From assembly GCA_017446095.1 (NCBI GenBank), contig JAFSRN010000008.1, positions 1 to 64,000 of the forward strand: DNA of 64,000 bases, in the 5' to 3' direction. Shown here one piece after another: positions 24,753 through 33,790 of the stretch. The notes under the pieces were generated by a model that was not told where the DNA came from, did no database searches, and saw only the letters and a program-made list of their open reading frames with translations. The stretch comes from Eubacterium sp. GTDB lineage: Bacteria; Bacillota; Clostridia; Oscillospirales; Acutalibacteraceae. How positions within the stretch are numbered: position 1 is the first letter of the stretch; each line of letters opens with the position of its first letter. The position numbers and the translations under genes were made by a program.

Positions 24753-26291
24753 ATGCCGCAAAGTAATCGAATTAACATAAACGACGCACCTAAATGGTTT
24801 AAAGCGTTTTTCGTGTTTGCGCCTGTAATCGGTTGCCTTTTGATCGCAACACATCTGGATAACGACTTCTTCTTTATCTGCAAAACGGGCGAATACATTG
24901 TAAATAACGGCTTACCTACCACTGATTTTCTGTCTATGCATTCAACCATGCATATCATTGTGCAGCAGTGGCTGAGCACCGTTATTTACTACTACATATT
25001 TAAATATCTCGGCACTGTGGGCGTTCTTGGTTTTGTTTTTATGTGCTACGCGCTGTTCTGCGTGCTGATGCACAGGCTGACAAAGCTGATAACCGGCAAT
25101 CTTTTTGTTGCAAGCATGGTTTCCCTTCTTGCGGATTTGTTTGCCGCGGTTATGTTTGAGCGTTCAAGACCGCAGGCAATGACAATGCTGCTGATTCTGC
25201 TTGTGCTGTATTTGCTTGAAAGCTTTGTGCAGAAGGGCAAAATCATTTACCTTTGCTTGTTGCCGCTTGTTTCGCTTGCGCTTATTAACCTGCACGCTGC
25301 GATGTGGGCAATGCTGTTTGTGTTTGCCGCACCTTACGGCGTGGCAGCAATTCCGTTTAAGTTTAAAAACATTAAGCAGGAACCGTGCTGCAGCTTTGTC
25401 AAGCTCGCCGTTTGCGGCATTATATGCTTTGCTGTCGGATTCATCAATCCCTACGGATTTGAAGCGATGAAGTACATAACCTCCTCTTTCGGCTATGACG
25501 AGATTAACGGCTTAATCGTTGAGATGAAGGCGCCCGCTATAACTGACGCGTGGGGATTTGCGCTTTTTGCAGTTCTCGGCGTGTTTGCGTGCTTTGCGAT
25601 TTTTTACAAAAAGCGCGCGTTTACCACAAGGTTTGTGCTGCTTTTTGCAGGCACCGCGTTTATGTCGCTTCTCACTACAAAATCCATTGCGTACTTTATT
25701 GTAGGCGGCATTCCTGCATTTTCGTATATGCTTAAAGACGCGGTTGTTACGCTGAAAATTGACAATAATCAGAAACGAGACAAAAAGGATAAGAAGAAGC
25801 TTATAATTCTCGTTGCCGCATTTATTCTTATGCTCGGTGTACTCGGCGCAGTTCTGGCTTTGCAGCCTGCGGACAGTGCAAATATCGCAGAGTCGTCAAA
25901 CACAGCCGAAGCAAGCGACGAGGACGACTATGCCGCTTTGAGAGAGATGGTAAAAATCCTTGATAAAGAGAACAAAGACGACGTTGTGCTTTACGCAAGC
26001 TTTAACCACGGTCAGTTCTTTGAATACTACGACTACCATCCGTACATTGACGGCAGAGCTGAACTGTTTTTGAAGGACAACAACAAAGAGTTTGATTATC
26101 TTGAGGAATACGGCAGCCTGCGAAGCGGATCGCTTTATTACAAGGACTTTGTTGATAAATACCACTTTACGTACATTGCAACCGATTCAACAGACGTATT
26201 TTTGCAGGCGTCGCTGCTGCACGATAACGACTACGAAATCGTATACAAATCGGGCAAAAATATACTGTTCAAACTCAAGGATAACAAATAA
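24753..26291 (+). CDS. Polytopic membrane protein, GT-C-like (copy 2)
   Basis: This 512-residue paralog of the preceding gene has the same layout. It shares RINxNDAPKWFK at the N-terminus, GEYIVNNGLPTTDFLSMHSTMHIIVQQWLS in the first outer loop, INLHAAMW, and HPYIDGRAELFLKDNNKEFDYL in the soluble C-terminal domain. The two copies differ most in the charged linker before the C-terminal domain. It starts 20 bases after the previous stop and overlaps the next gene by one base, so all three form an operon. The substrate is unknown. Confidence 0.75.
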   Translation: MPQSNRININDAPKWFKAFFVFAPVIGCLLIATHLDNDFFFICKTGEYIVNNGLPTTDFLSMHSTMHIIVQQWLSTVIYYYIFKYLGTVGVLGFVFMCYALFCVLMHRLTKLITGNLFVASMVSLLADLFAAVMFERSRPQAMTMLLILLVLYLLESFVQKGKIIYLCLLPLVSLALINLHAAMWAMLFVFAAPYGVAAIPFKFKNIKQEPCCSFVKLAVCGIICFAVGFINPYGFEAMKYITSSFGYDEINGLIVEMKAPAITDAWGFALFAVLGVFACFAIFYKKRAFTTRFVLLFAGTAFMSLLTTKSIAYFIVGGIPAFSYMLKDAVVTLKIDNNQKRDKKDKKKLIILVAAFILMLGVLGAVLALQPADSANIAESSNTAEASDEDDYAALREMVKILDKENKDDVVLYASFNHGQFFEYYDYHPYIDGRAELFLKDNNKEFDYLEEYGSLRSGSLYYKDFVDKYHFTYIATDSTDVFLQASLLHDNDYEIVYKSGKNILFKLKDNK

Positions 26292-26764
26292 TGATTGAAA
26301 CGATAAAAAAACTGATAATCAAATACAAAGAAATCATCACCTACGTGATTGCGGGCGCGCTTGCCACGTTTGTGAACTGGGCGGCGTATGCAATCTGCAC
26401 GCGGATAATTCCGCCTGCTACGCCCACGGGCTTAAGCGAATTCCAGCTCGGCATATGCAATGCAATCGCATGGGTTGCCGGCGTGCTGTTTGCGTTTTTC
26501 ACAAATAAATTATGGGTGTTTGAGAGCAAAAGCTTTGCACCGAAATTACTTGTAAAGGAATTCATATCCTTCGTTGCTGCAAGAGGCGTTACAGGCGTTA
26601 TGGAAACTGTAGGTCCGCCGCTGCTCGTTAAAGCAGGTCTTAACCAGACCGTCTTAGGCATTGAGGGTATGCTTGCAAAGCTGATTGTTTCCGTAATAGT
26701 GGTAATACTCAACTACGTTTTCAGCAAGCTCATAGTGTTCCGCAAGAAAAAAGAAGATAAATAG
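26291..26764 (+). CDS. GtrA-family membrane protein
   Basis: The 157-residue protein has four membrane helices typical of the GtrA family: IAGALATFVNWAAYAICTR, NAIAWVAGVLFAFFTNKLWVF, the middle EFISFVAARG helix and a last helix ending LNYVFSKLIVFRKK. Family members are linked to moving lipid-linked sugars across the membrane. The ATG shares one base with the upstream TAA (TAATG), which implies translational coupling to the GT-C-like genes, a natural pairing of flippase-like and transferase functions. Confidence 0.88.
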   Translation: MIETIKKLIIKYKEIITYVIAGALATFVNWAAYAICTRIIPPATPTGLSEFQLGICNAIAWVAGVLFAFFTNKLWVFESKSFAPKLLVKEFISFVAARGVTGVMETVGPPLLVKAGLNQTVLGIEGMLAKLIVSVIVVILNYVFSKLIVFRKKKEDK

Positions 26765-26838
26765 CAGGGTGACATTGTTAAAATGTTCACGATGCACGGT
26801 AAATATTTTGTATAAAGTGTAAAATTTACATTTTTTTC

Positions 26839-26867
26839 TTGATTATTACTGTAAAACAGTATAAAAT
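26839..26867 (+). promoter_or_regulatory. gap promoter with internal operator
   Basis: TTGATT (26839-26844), 17-bp spacer, TAAAAT (26862-26867). The spacer contains a perfect inverted repeat TACTGT-AAA-ACAGTA at 26846-26860, the right place for a repressor to block polymerase. I cannot name the regulator. Confidence 0.65.
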
Positions 26868-26913
26868 AAAAATGCAAAAAAGCAAAAATTTTATTTAACG
26901 GAGGTACAATCCA

Positions 26914-27942
26914 ATGGTTAAAGTTGCTATTAATGGTTTCGGCCGTATCGGTCGTCTCGCATTCCGTCAGATGTTCGATGCAGAGGGCTACGAAGTAGTT
27001 GCTATCAACGACCTTACAGATCCTAAGATGCTCGCTCACCTTCTCAAGTACGATACAGCACAGAGAGGTTACGCAGGCGTTATCGGTGAGGGTAAGCACA
27101 CTGTTGAAGCTACAGAGAACTCAATCATCGTAGACGGCAAGGAAATCACAATCTATGCTAAACCAAACGCTGCAGAACTTCCCTGGGGCGAACTTGATGT
27201 AGACGTTGTTCTTGAGTGTACAGGTTTCTACTGCTCAAAGGACAAGGCACAGGCTCACATTGACGCCGGTGCAAAGAAAGTTGTTATTTCTGCACCTGCA
27301 GGTAACGATCTTCCTACAATCGTATTCAACGTAAACCACGAAACACTTACAGCTGATGACAAAATCATCTCCGCTGCATCCTGCACAACAAACTGCCTTG
27401 CACCTATGGCAAAGGCTCTCAACGACTTCGCTGAGATTCAGAGCGGTATTATGTGCACAATCCACGCTTACACAGGCGACCAGATGATTCTTGACGGTCC
27501 TCACAGAAAGGGCGACCTCAGAAGAGCAAGAGCAGGCGCTGCTAACATCGTACCTAACTCAACAGGTGCTGCAAAGGCTATCGGTCTTGTAATTCCTGAG
27601 CTCAACGGCAAGCTTATCGGTGCTGCACAGCGTGTACCTACTCCGACAGGTTCAACAACTATCCTTACAGCAGTTGTTAAGGGCGACAATGTAACTGTTG
27701 ACGCTATCAACGACGCTATGAAGGCTGCTTCAAACGAGAGCTTTGGTTACAACACAGACCAGATCGTATCAATGGATATCGTTGGTATGAGATTCGGCTC
27801 ACTCTTTGACGCTACACAGACAATGGTTCTTCCTATCGGCGACGGCAAGTACGAAGTACAGGTTGTTTCATGGTATGACAATGAAAACAGCTACACATCA
27901 CAGATGGTTAGAACTATCAAGTACTTCGCAGAGCTTGGCTAA
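26914..27942 (+). CDS. gap: Glyceraldehyde-3-phosphate dehydrogenase
   Basis: This 342-residue glycolytic enzyme oxidises and phosphorylates glyceraldehyde-3-phosphate with NAD. The NAD fold starts with [13 protein letters not shown]. The catalytic Cys is in [12 protein letters not shown] (Cys157). Further family blocks are THAYTGDQ-like IHAYTGDQ, the [20 protein letters not shown] loop and [16 protein letters not shown] near the end. The ribosome site is CGGAGG. Codon use resembles ppdK (high expression). It stands as a single-gene unit with its own promoter and terminator. Confidence 0.97.
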   Translation: MVKVAINGFGRIGRLAFRQMFDAEGYEVVAINDLTDPKMLAHLLKYDTAQRGYAGVIGEGKHTVEATENSIIVDGKEITIYAKPNAAELPWGELDVDVVLECTGFYCSKDKAQAHIDAGAKKVVISAPAGNDLPTIVFNVNHETLTADDKIISAASCTTNCLAPMAKALNDFAEIQSGIMCTIHAYTGDQMILDGPHRKGDLRRARAGAANIVPNSTGAAKAIGLVIPELNGKLIGAAQRVPTPTGSTTILTAVVKGDNVTVDAINDAMKAASNESFGYNTDQIVSMDIVGMRFGSLFDATQTMVLPIGDGKYEVQVVSWYDNENSYTSQMVRTIKYFAELG

Positions 27943-27963
27943 ACCATTAATCAAAACAAACAA

Positions 27964-27994
27964 AACGCAACCGTTAATTCGGTTGCGTTTTTTG
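27964..27994. terminator. Bidirectional terminator of gap and the LRR protein gene
   Basis: AACGCAACCG/CGGTTGCGTT stem with T tract after it and A tract before it. Confidence 0.88.
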
Positions 27995-28008
27995 TTATTC
28001 GTTCCATG

Positions 28009-29655
28009 CTATGCAAAGTTTATTGTAACCTCTGTTTTAACGCCTGAAGCGTGGTGGCTTTCGGTAAATGTGATTGTGTCGCCGTCGTCCTTAAGCTTAT
28101 CCATCATCTTATCAGATATACCGTAACTTGTGCCGGCGTCGATATAATCCTTTTTGCTCATATTCAGATTAATCTCCACCTTGGGGTAATTGTAAATCAT
28201 CTCGCCGAGGTCGTATAGGTCTGTCACCGTTTTGGTATTAACGGTAAGCGTGACGTTATCGTTTTCGTTCTTGCTGCGAACATCCTCGTCAAAGTCGCCG
28301 AGCGGCGTCCAGATATTACACTCTTTGCCAAGGTTCACCGTCTGCAGCTTTGAAGCGGTACCCAATACACTGTTATCGCTGCCGATAGTACACATCCCAT
28401 CGGGCATAGTAAGCTCTTTAATCGGGCAATCTGCAAAAGCGCCGCCGCGCATTTGACCGACTCCGTCCTCAAACGTAACCGCTTCAACGCCCGAATATGC
28501 AAAAGCGTATTCGTCAATGCAGCTTATGCTGCTGTCAATAGTCACCGACTTTTTGTTACCGAAACAGAGATATATTATGCGTTGATTTTCCGCGTCGTAA
28601 ACCGTGTTGTCCTTAACCGTATACCCCAAGCCGTCGGCAATGGTAATTGTTTTAAACTTATCCCTGTTTTCTGCAAGGTGCTTAAAAAATACGTTCGAGT
28701 CCGAAACCGAAACATGTCTTTCGCGTAGCATTACCTTTTTGCCGTTCAGCGTCGCGGGAACAACTATATTTTCCGATGAAAAGTCGTAGCTTTCAACAAG
28801 GCAGATGTCGCCGTCTTTGTAAGGAATGCAGGCGGACTGCTTTGTTTCGTACGCGTAGTAGCCCTCAAAGCCGTCAATGCTGAAGTGTGCGCGTTCCTTT
28901 TCCTTGCCGTCGTTACTGCCGACGTAGGTATAGCCGCGTTTTTCCCATGCCATACGCGTAGTCCTGTCGTAATATAAGTACATATCGCCAAATGTCATCA
29001 CGCCCATAAGCAGCACGCAGAAAACGGAAACGGGAACCGCCCACCACCTGCTTTTTGCTTGAGCCTCGCCGCCGCACCAGACAAAAGTAATGATTACCGA
29101 AACAACTGACAGCACAATTGTGCAGCCTATTGCAATTTCATCGCACAGCCAACAAATCAAGTTTGTATAAAAAACGTTAATCGCACCTGCAATTCCGATT
29201 GTTGTCAAGCTTGCGGCTTTGCTCTTTTTAACCATCGACACAATAAACAGAATTGTTACCACGGGTGCCGTGCCGAGGAAAAACGGTATAGCAGCTAACA
29301 TTTCAAACCCTTCGCCCGGCATTTCCACAGTAAAGGTTGCAACCGCTGTCATAGCATATGCAGCAAAGCTTGCAATCTTTGCAACAGTTGTTAATCTTTG
29401 CCCTGCATTATTAACGTGCGCCAGAACCGCATAGAGAATAAGCACTAAAACGGTGACGGCAAATATAACCATCAAGGTCGGCGACCAAGAAATATCTTGA
29501 ATAAAATCGCTTATAATATTGTCATATGTATTTTCTGTTCCGCCGCCTTCATACTTGTTGCCGGCAAGGTACTCCAAGGGCTCTTTGAAGAACAGGAACA
29601 CGGAGACCGCAACGCCGATAACCGACAGCGCGACAGTTGAAACACGTTTAAGCAT
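28009..29655 (-). CDS. Membrane protein with extracellular leucine-rich (BspA-like) repeats
   Basis: The start was chosen at ATG 29655; the GGGAG that would serve it lies inside the longer reading frame. The product is 548 residues. Six or seven membrane helices fill residues ~1-220. The C-terminal half holds irregular LRR_5-type repeats such as CIDEYAFAYSGVEAVTFEDGVGQMRGGAFADCPIKELTMPDG, which usually form an adhesive or sensory surface. A last ~80-residue domain follows. The function is unknown; adhesion or signal sensing is inference. Confidence 0.75.
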   Translation of the reverse strand: MLKRVSTVALSVIGVAVSVFLFFKEPLEYLAGNKYEGGGTENTYDNIISDFIQDISWSPTLMVIFAVTVLVLILYAVLAHVNNAGQRLTTVAKIASFAAYAMTAVATFTVEMPGEGFEMLAAIPFFLGTAPVVTILFIVSMVKKSKAASLTTIGIAGAINVFYTNLICWLCDEIAIGCTIVLSVVSVIITFVWCGGEAQAKSRWWAVPVSVFCVLLMGVMTFGDMYLYYDRTTRMAWEKRGYTYVGSNDGKEKERAHFSIDGFEGYYAYETKQSACIPYKDGDICLVESYDFSSENIVVPATLNGKKVMLRERHVSVSDSNVFFKHLAENRDKFKTITIADGLGYTVKDNTVYDAENQRIIYLCFGNKKSVTIDSSISCIDEYAFAYSGVEAVTFEDGVGQMRGGAFADCPIKELTMPDGMCTIGSDNSVLGTASKLQTVNLGKECNIWTPLGDFDEDVRSKNENDNVTLTVNTKTVTDLYDLGEMIYNYPKVEINLNMSKKDYIDAGTSYGISDKMMDKLKDDGDTITFTESHHASGVKTEVTINFA

Positions 29656-29756
29656 AATATAATCAACTCCCATCTATTATGTGCTTATTATACCATATCC
29701 GCCGCGACAACAAAAGTGTTTAGCCGTTTATTTTATTATTTGTTTAGAAATAAAAA

Positions 29757-29784
29757 TAGGGCGGAGGATATCCGCCCTTAATTT
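29757..29784 (-). terminator. DAHP synthase terminator
   Basis: AAGGGCGGATATCC/TCCGCCCT hairpin followed by TTTTT on the minus strand. Confidence 0.8.
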
Positions 29785-29792
29785 GTTTTAGC

Positions 29793-30833
29793 TTACAGCT
29801 GGTCTGCGATTGAGTAAATGAGGTCTCTCGTCTTATCCCAACCGAGGCACGGGTCGGTGATGGACTTGCCGTAAACGCCGTCCTCGACCTTCTGCGCGCC
29901 GTCCTCGATGTACGATTCAATCATAAAGCCCTTGACCATGCTCTTAATATCGTCGTTGTGGCTCATTGAATACAGCACGTCGTTTGCAATACGAATCTGC
30001 TCAAGGTAGTTCTTGCCCGAGTTAGAGTGGTTTGTGTCCACAATAACAGCAGGGTTCTTGTAGCCGCCTGTGCAGTACATATCGTAGAGGATGCGCAGAT
30101 CCTCGTAGTGGTAGTTCTGGTGGTTTACGCCGTGCTTTGTAACGCTGCCGCGCAGAATTGCGTGCGCGAGCTCGTTGCCGCTGCTCTCGACCTCCCAACC
30201 ACGATAAAGGAAGGTGTGGCCGCTCTGCGCCGCCTTAATTGCGTTGAGCATAATTGAAAAGTCGCCGCTTGTGGGGTTCTTCATACCAACCGGGATAGTC
30301 AGCGAGCTCGACACAAGTCGGTGCTCCTGATTCTCTACCGAGCGCGCGCCAACCGCAACGTAGGAAATAATGTCGGAAAGATAGCGGTGGTTTTCGGGAT
30401 AAAGCATCTCGTCCGCGCAGGTAAGACCTGTCTGCTCGATTGCGTCCGCGTGAAGCTGACGGATTGCCACAATGCCCTCAAGCATATCGGGCTTTTTGTC
30501 CGGGTCGGGCTGGTGAAGCATACCCTTGTAGCCTGCGCCCGTGGTGCGCGGCTTGCCGGTGTAGATGCGCGGAATAATCATCAGCTTGTCGTTGACTTCC
30601 TTTTCCACCTCTGCAAGGCGGTGGATGTAGTCAAGCACGCTGTCGGCTCTGTCAGCCGAGCAGGGGCCGATTACAAGTACAAACTTGTCGCTCTCGCCGC
30701 GGAAAATCCTTGCGATTTCCTCATCCCTTACCTCTTTAGCCGCAATAGCTTTAGCGGACAGCGGATACTGCTCCTTAACGTCCTTCGGTACAGGGAGCTT
30801 CCTTTTGAATTGTTCTTTTGGCATATTGTCCAT
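29793..30833 (-). CDS. 3-deoxy-7-phosphoheptulonate synthase (DAHP synthase)
   Basis: This enzyme joins PEP and erythrose-4-phosphate, the first step of the shikimate pathway. The start at ATG 30833 has GAGG; the longer frame lacks a ribosome site. At 346 residues it fits the AroF/G/H class. Motifs are VLVIGPCSADRADSVLDY, the PEP-binding KPRTTGAGYKG, GARSVENQEHR, VGMKNPTSGDF and the metal site in VDTNHSNSGKNY. Feedback-sensing specificity (Phe, Tyr or Trp) cannot be read confidently. It stands alone, away from other shikimate genes. Confidence 0.95.
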   Translation of the reverse strand: MDNMPKEQFKRKLPVPKDVKEQYPLSAKAIAAKEVRDEEIARIFRGESDKFVLVIGPCSADRADSVLDYIHRLAEVEKEVNDKLMIIPRIYTGKPRTTGAGYKGMLHQPDPDKKPDMLEGIVAIRQLHADAIEQTGLTCADEMLYPENHRYLSDIISYVAVGARSVENQEHRLVSSSLTIPVGMKNPTSGDFSIMLNAIKAAQSGHTFLYRGWEVESSGNELAHAILRGSVTKHGVNHQNYHYEDLRILYDMYCTGGYKNPAVIVDTNHSNSGKNYLEQIRIANDVLYSMSHNDDIKSMVKGFMIESYIEDGAQKVEDGVYGKSITDPCLGWDKTRDLIYSIADQL

Positions 30834-30904
30834 AACGTTTACCTCATAGTTTGTTATTTCGGTTATGTATAATACCACGATTGCCGGCAATAGTCAACAA
30901 ATTT

Positions 30905-31000
30905 GTAGGGAGCGGCGTCCCCGACGCTCCGCCATAATTGTTCGAGCAAAGCGAGTACCCGATAATTCCGCATTTGCAAACGACCAATGGTCGCCCCTAC
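30905..31000. repeat. GTAGGG palindromes (two copies)
   Basis: GTAGGGAGCGGCGTC...GACGCTCC (30905-30930) and CGACCAATGGTCG-CCCCTAC (30981-31000) belong to the dispersed palindrome family seen at six further sites in this window. The second copy runs into the neighbouring gene: the TAG stop of the membrane protein (30997-30999) is the CTA of its CCCCTAC end. Confidence 0.8.
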
Positions 31001-31755
31001 GAATGCTCTTCGTAAAAATCGGTAAGCTCCTGCCACCTAAACACAAGGTTGCCGTCCTTGTCCCACGAGCAGTCCTCGGGGTTGTAGTAATAATTGCCCT
31101 TGTCGTCCTTCCAGACGTAATAATAATCGTCGTCAAATTCATAATCGGGGATACCAATTTCCTTCATCTTTTCATAATCCCCTTGGGCAAGGTATCCCTC
31201 GCTGTCAACGCGCACTTGCGATACATCTAAAAATTTGCTGCCGCATTTGTAGCAATTGCCGTCATCAATATACTTTTTGCCGTCCTTTGTGTAAAGCGGC
31301 ATAAAATACTCGTCATAGGCGTATTCGTTCCCCATCTTGTCATAGAGTATATAATGCGTACCGTCCGCGTTAAGATACGCCTTGCCGTTTGCTTCCTCAT
31401 ATTCTGCGCGCAGGTTTGCCTGCTTGTTTTCATAAACGAACAGCGGGGTAATCGCTACGGAAATAATAAGCGCAACTGCGCACATAATAACAGCGTTGCG
31501 CTGCACGGTTTTTGCTTCTTTATCGCTTGGCTTAACGCCGAGCCCTTTGTTCATAAGGAAGTACAGCGCAACCACGGGCACGCTGAAAAAGAACGACATA
31601 ACCGCCCACAGCTTGCCGTTGTCAAGCTCTCTGCTGTCAGCATTACGCTTAACAATATACGCAAGGCAAACATTGATACAAAGCAGCATCAGCGACCAAA
31701 CGCACATTGAAATCGGCGTGCGCAGCGTCAGCCCTAAAAATAATACAATAATCAT
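30997..31755 (-). CDS. Membrane protein with Asp/Tyr-rich outer domain
   Basis: This protein has 252 residues. Two or three hydrophobic helices lie at ~12-32, 48-68 and 88-108. A hydrophilic C-terminal domain (115-252) is rich in Tyr, Asp and Gly with periodic YxxDGxxY motifs and one CYKCG pair. The ATG overlaps the upstream stop as ATGA, so it is translationally coupled to the HAAS gene. No known family was recognised. The stop codon is supplied by a GTAGGG palindrome. Confidence 0.7.
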   Translation of the reverse strand: MIIVLFLGLTLRTPISMCVWSLMLLCINVCLAYIVKRNADSRELDNGKLWAVMSFFFSVPVVALYFLMNKGLGVKPSDKEAKTVQRNAVIMCAVALIISVAITPLFVYENKQANLRAEYEEANGKAYLNADGTHYILYDKMGNEYAYDEYFMPLYTKDGKKYIDDGNCYKCGSKFLDVSQVRVDSEGYLAQGDYEKMKEIGIPDYEFDDDYYYVWKDDKGNYYYNPEDCSWDKDGNLVFRWQELTDFYEEHS

Positions 31756-32543
31756 AACGCTTCACCAATAAAAACTATTACAAAATATATGAATATCGCA
31801 GTCTCTGCAATCTTGCTGACTATCGTCACTCGGTTTATCCAATCCATAAAGCGGTACCGCTTTATTATATTTGTTCTGGCGGTGCCGTTGATAACTGATT
31901 TAATCTGCGCGGCATACAAAATCCCGACAATTCCCGCAACTGCCAAATAAACATATCCAAATACGGTAATAACTGCATAAGCAAGTGATAGTGGGTAGTT
32001 GAGTTGTATCACTTTGCCACCAAGAATACTGCCTGCGGTTATCAACGGTGATATTAATTCGGTCCTCGAGAACTCAATTCCATGAAACATAACCATTGCA
32101 ATCATCAAGAACAAATTGGTAGCCGAAACTACTGTTAGTGCTTTATGATTACGGTGCTTTGAAGCGAGCAAAAACGCAAGTGCGCTCACCAATACTTCTG
32201 CGCGGCAGGCAAAGTCCGCATAATCAAATACCATATAGTTAAATGTTGTTCTTGGACCAAAATACGTAAACAGTGCCAGAACAACATTGAGCCACACCAG
32301 TGCCCATATGAGCCCGTTGACCGTTGTTGTGTCGTACAGGTTATTCATCTGCGAGCCGACGGTGGAGGTGTCTCCCATTCTGCCGATTGCCTTGTCGAGC
32401 GCGTTGTAGTAGTCGTAGCCCGCGTCGGTGTAAAACGCAATGCGGTCGTCGAGGTGCGCCTCTATCTCGCGCCTGAACTCCGCACGCGCCGCCTTGTCGT
32501 CAATCTGCGACACAATGCTTTCAATGTATTCTTCTTTAGTCAT
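31752..32543 (-). CDS. HAAS-domain membrane protein (copy 1)
   Basis: This 263-residue protein has an N-terminal HAAS/DUF1700-like helical module (MTKEEYIESIVSQIDDKAARAEFRR...HLDDRIAFYTDAGYDYY...AIGRMGDT, residues 1-65), then about five membrane helices. Such modules typically sit with PadR regulators and are thought to pass membrane state to them. The first 75 residues are nearly the same as those of the next gene upstream, while the membrane part is different. The ribosome site AAGGA precedes the ATG. Operon order is padR, HAAS copy 2, HAAS copy 1, then the membrane protein at 30997. Confidence 0.8.
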   Translation of the reverse strand: MTKEEYIESIVSQIDDKAARAEFRREIEAHLDDRIAFYTDAGYDYYNALDKAIGRMGDTSTVGSQMNNLYDTTTVNGLIWALVWLNVVLALFTYFGPRTTFNYMVFDYADFACRAEVLVSALAFLLASKHRNHKALTVVSATNLFLMIAMVMFHGIEFSRTELISPLITAGSILGGKVIQLNYPLSLAYAVITVFGYVYLAVAGIVGILYAAQIKSVINGTARTNIIKRYRFMDWINRVTIVSKIAETAIFIYFVIVFIGEAL

Positions 32544-32568
32544 ATAATTATCCTTATTCTTTGTATAC

Positions 32569-32667
32569 GGGCGATTCGTGAATCGCCCCTACGCTCTTTT
32601 GCGGACGACCAATGGTCGTCCCTACGGTTGCGCATATTGTTTGCGGGCGGATGGTATCCGCCCCTAC
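32569..32667. repeat. GTAGGG palindromes (three copies)
   Basis: GGGCGATTCGTGAATCGCCC (32569-32588) plus CTAC, GGACGACCAATGGTCGTCC-CTAC (32603-32625), and GGGCGGATGGTATCCGCCC-CTAC (32645-32667). The palindrome cores differ but each ends in CCCTAC or CCCCTAC. A decayed relative follows at about 32680-32706. The block fills the gap between the two HAAS genes. Confidence 0.85.
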
Positions 32668-32710
32668 ACAATGAGCTGCAGGGATCGGCACCCCGGGCGA
32701 CCCGTGCTAA

Positions 32711-33574
32711 TCAAAATTTTCCTTCAAATAAAACATTGACTATAAAAATAAAAATGCTTGCTATGAAAGTAAGAATATTTATTACCGTGCAAGCGATATT
32801 AAAAACGTTAATTTTTGAAAGCCGTTTTAACATCTTTGCCTTTTGTTTTCCGTCAATAAATTTCTTTATTGCTATGGCATAGATTATCCCGAAAATGGAT
32901 GAAATAGGGTAGAACGCAGCTCTTAATGCACCTTCCGCATAATAACTCACCTGATATAAACCTGATAGCTTGTAACTTATAGGAAGAAAATGTTCATAAT
33001 AACCGTGGAAACCGTATTTCTTCATCGCAAAATATTCTGTCAAGGACTCTATTACCGATGCAGAGCCCCATCCTGCAATTATTTCACGAAAATTATCGTG
33101 AAACATAGTTTCCGAAAACACATCAAACGACAGCGGAAACAGGCAAAAACCGACAATGCTTGCAAGCGAAATCACACAAAACTGAATGTACTTTTTATGC
33201 TTTGCGGCAAGTAAAAAGGTTACAGTAAATAATATATAGCTGACATTGATTATTATATACGGTGTAAAAAAATAGTAATCTGCGCCGCTAATTGCAAAAA
33301 CTGCCGCCATAACACACTGAATAACAGTCATTATCCATATGGCTTTATTAACCTTTGTCGTATCGTAAAGGTTATTCATCTGCGAGCCGACGGCGGCGGT
33401 GTCTCCCATTCTGCCGATTGCCTTGTCGAGCGCGTAGTAGTAGTCGTAGCCCGCGTCGGTGTAAAACGCAATGCGGTCGTCGAGGTGCGCCTCAAGCTCG
33501 CGCCTGAATTCCGCACGCGCCGCCTTGTCGTCTATCTGCGACACAATGCTTTCGATGTATTCTTCTTTAGTCAT
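32711..33574 (-). CDS. HAAS-domain membrane protein (copy 2)
   Basis: The start was moved to ATG 33574 with AAGGGA; the 21 extra residues of the longer frame come from the palindrome block. The 287-residue product has the HAAS helical module (1-75) nearly the same as copy 1, then about six membrane helices of unrelated sequence. Near-identity of the 5' ends with diverged 3' parts suggests duplication or gene conversion of the module alone. It is the first gene after padR in the operon and probably its signalling partner. Confidence 0.8.
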   Translation of the reverse strand: MTKEEYIESIVSQIDDKAARAEFRRELEAHLDDRIAFYTDAGYDYYYALDKAIGRMGDTAAVGSQMNNLYDTTKVNKAIWIMTVIQCVMAAVFAISGADYYFFTPYIIINVSYILFTVTFLLAAKHKKYIQFCVISLASIVGFCLFPLSFDVFSETMFHDNFREIIAGWGSASVIESLTEYFAMKKYGFHGYYEHFLPISYKLSGLYQVSYYAEGALRAAFYPISSIFGIIYAIAIKKFIDGKQKAKMLKRLSKINVFNIACTVINILTFIASIFIFIVNVLFEGKF

Positions 33575-33590
33575 AGATTTTTCCCTTATC

Positions 33591-33762
33591 TCACGGCGCG
33601 ATGTGCCCTTGGAGCGGGCTCCTAACCCTTTTGTCACCTATGGTGACATTTCCCCTCACAGGGGAATCTCATCGCGCCCTACAAAGTGTGTATTTGCGGG
33701 CGATTCGTGAATCGCCCCTACGTTGTGCGTATGTTTGTGTAGGGACGAGCAGTGCTCGTCCG
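33591..33762. repeat. GTAGGG palindromes and nested hairpin block
   Basis: A long nested structure GGCGCGATG...CATCGCGCC-CTAC (33597-33681) contains inner hairpins, including GTCACCTATGGTGAC. It is followed by GGGCGATTCGTGAATCGCCC (33698-33717, plus CTAC) and GTAGGGACGAGCAGTGCTCGTCC (33739-33761). It lies between padR and HAAS copy 2. Confidence 0.8.
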
Positions 33763-33790
33763 TTATAATTGTCCGAGCGCAGCGAGTAAC

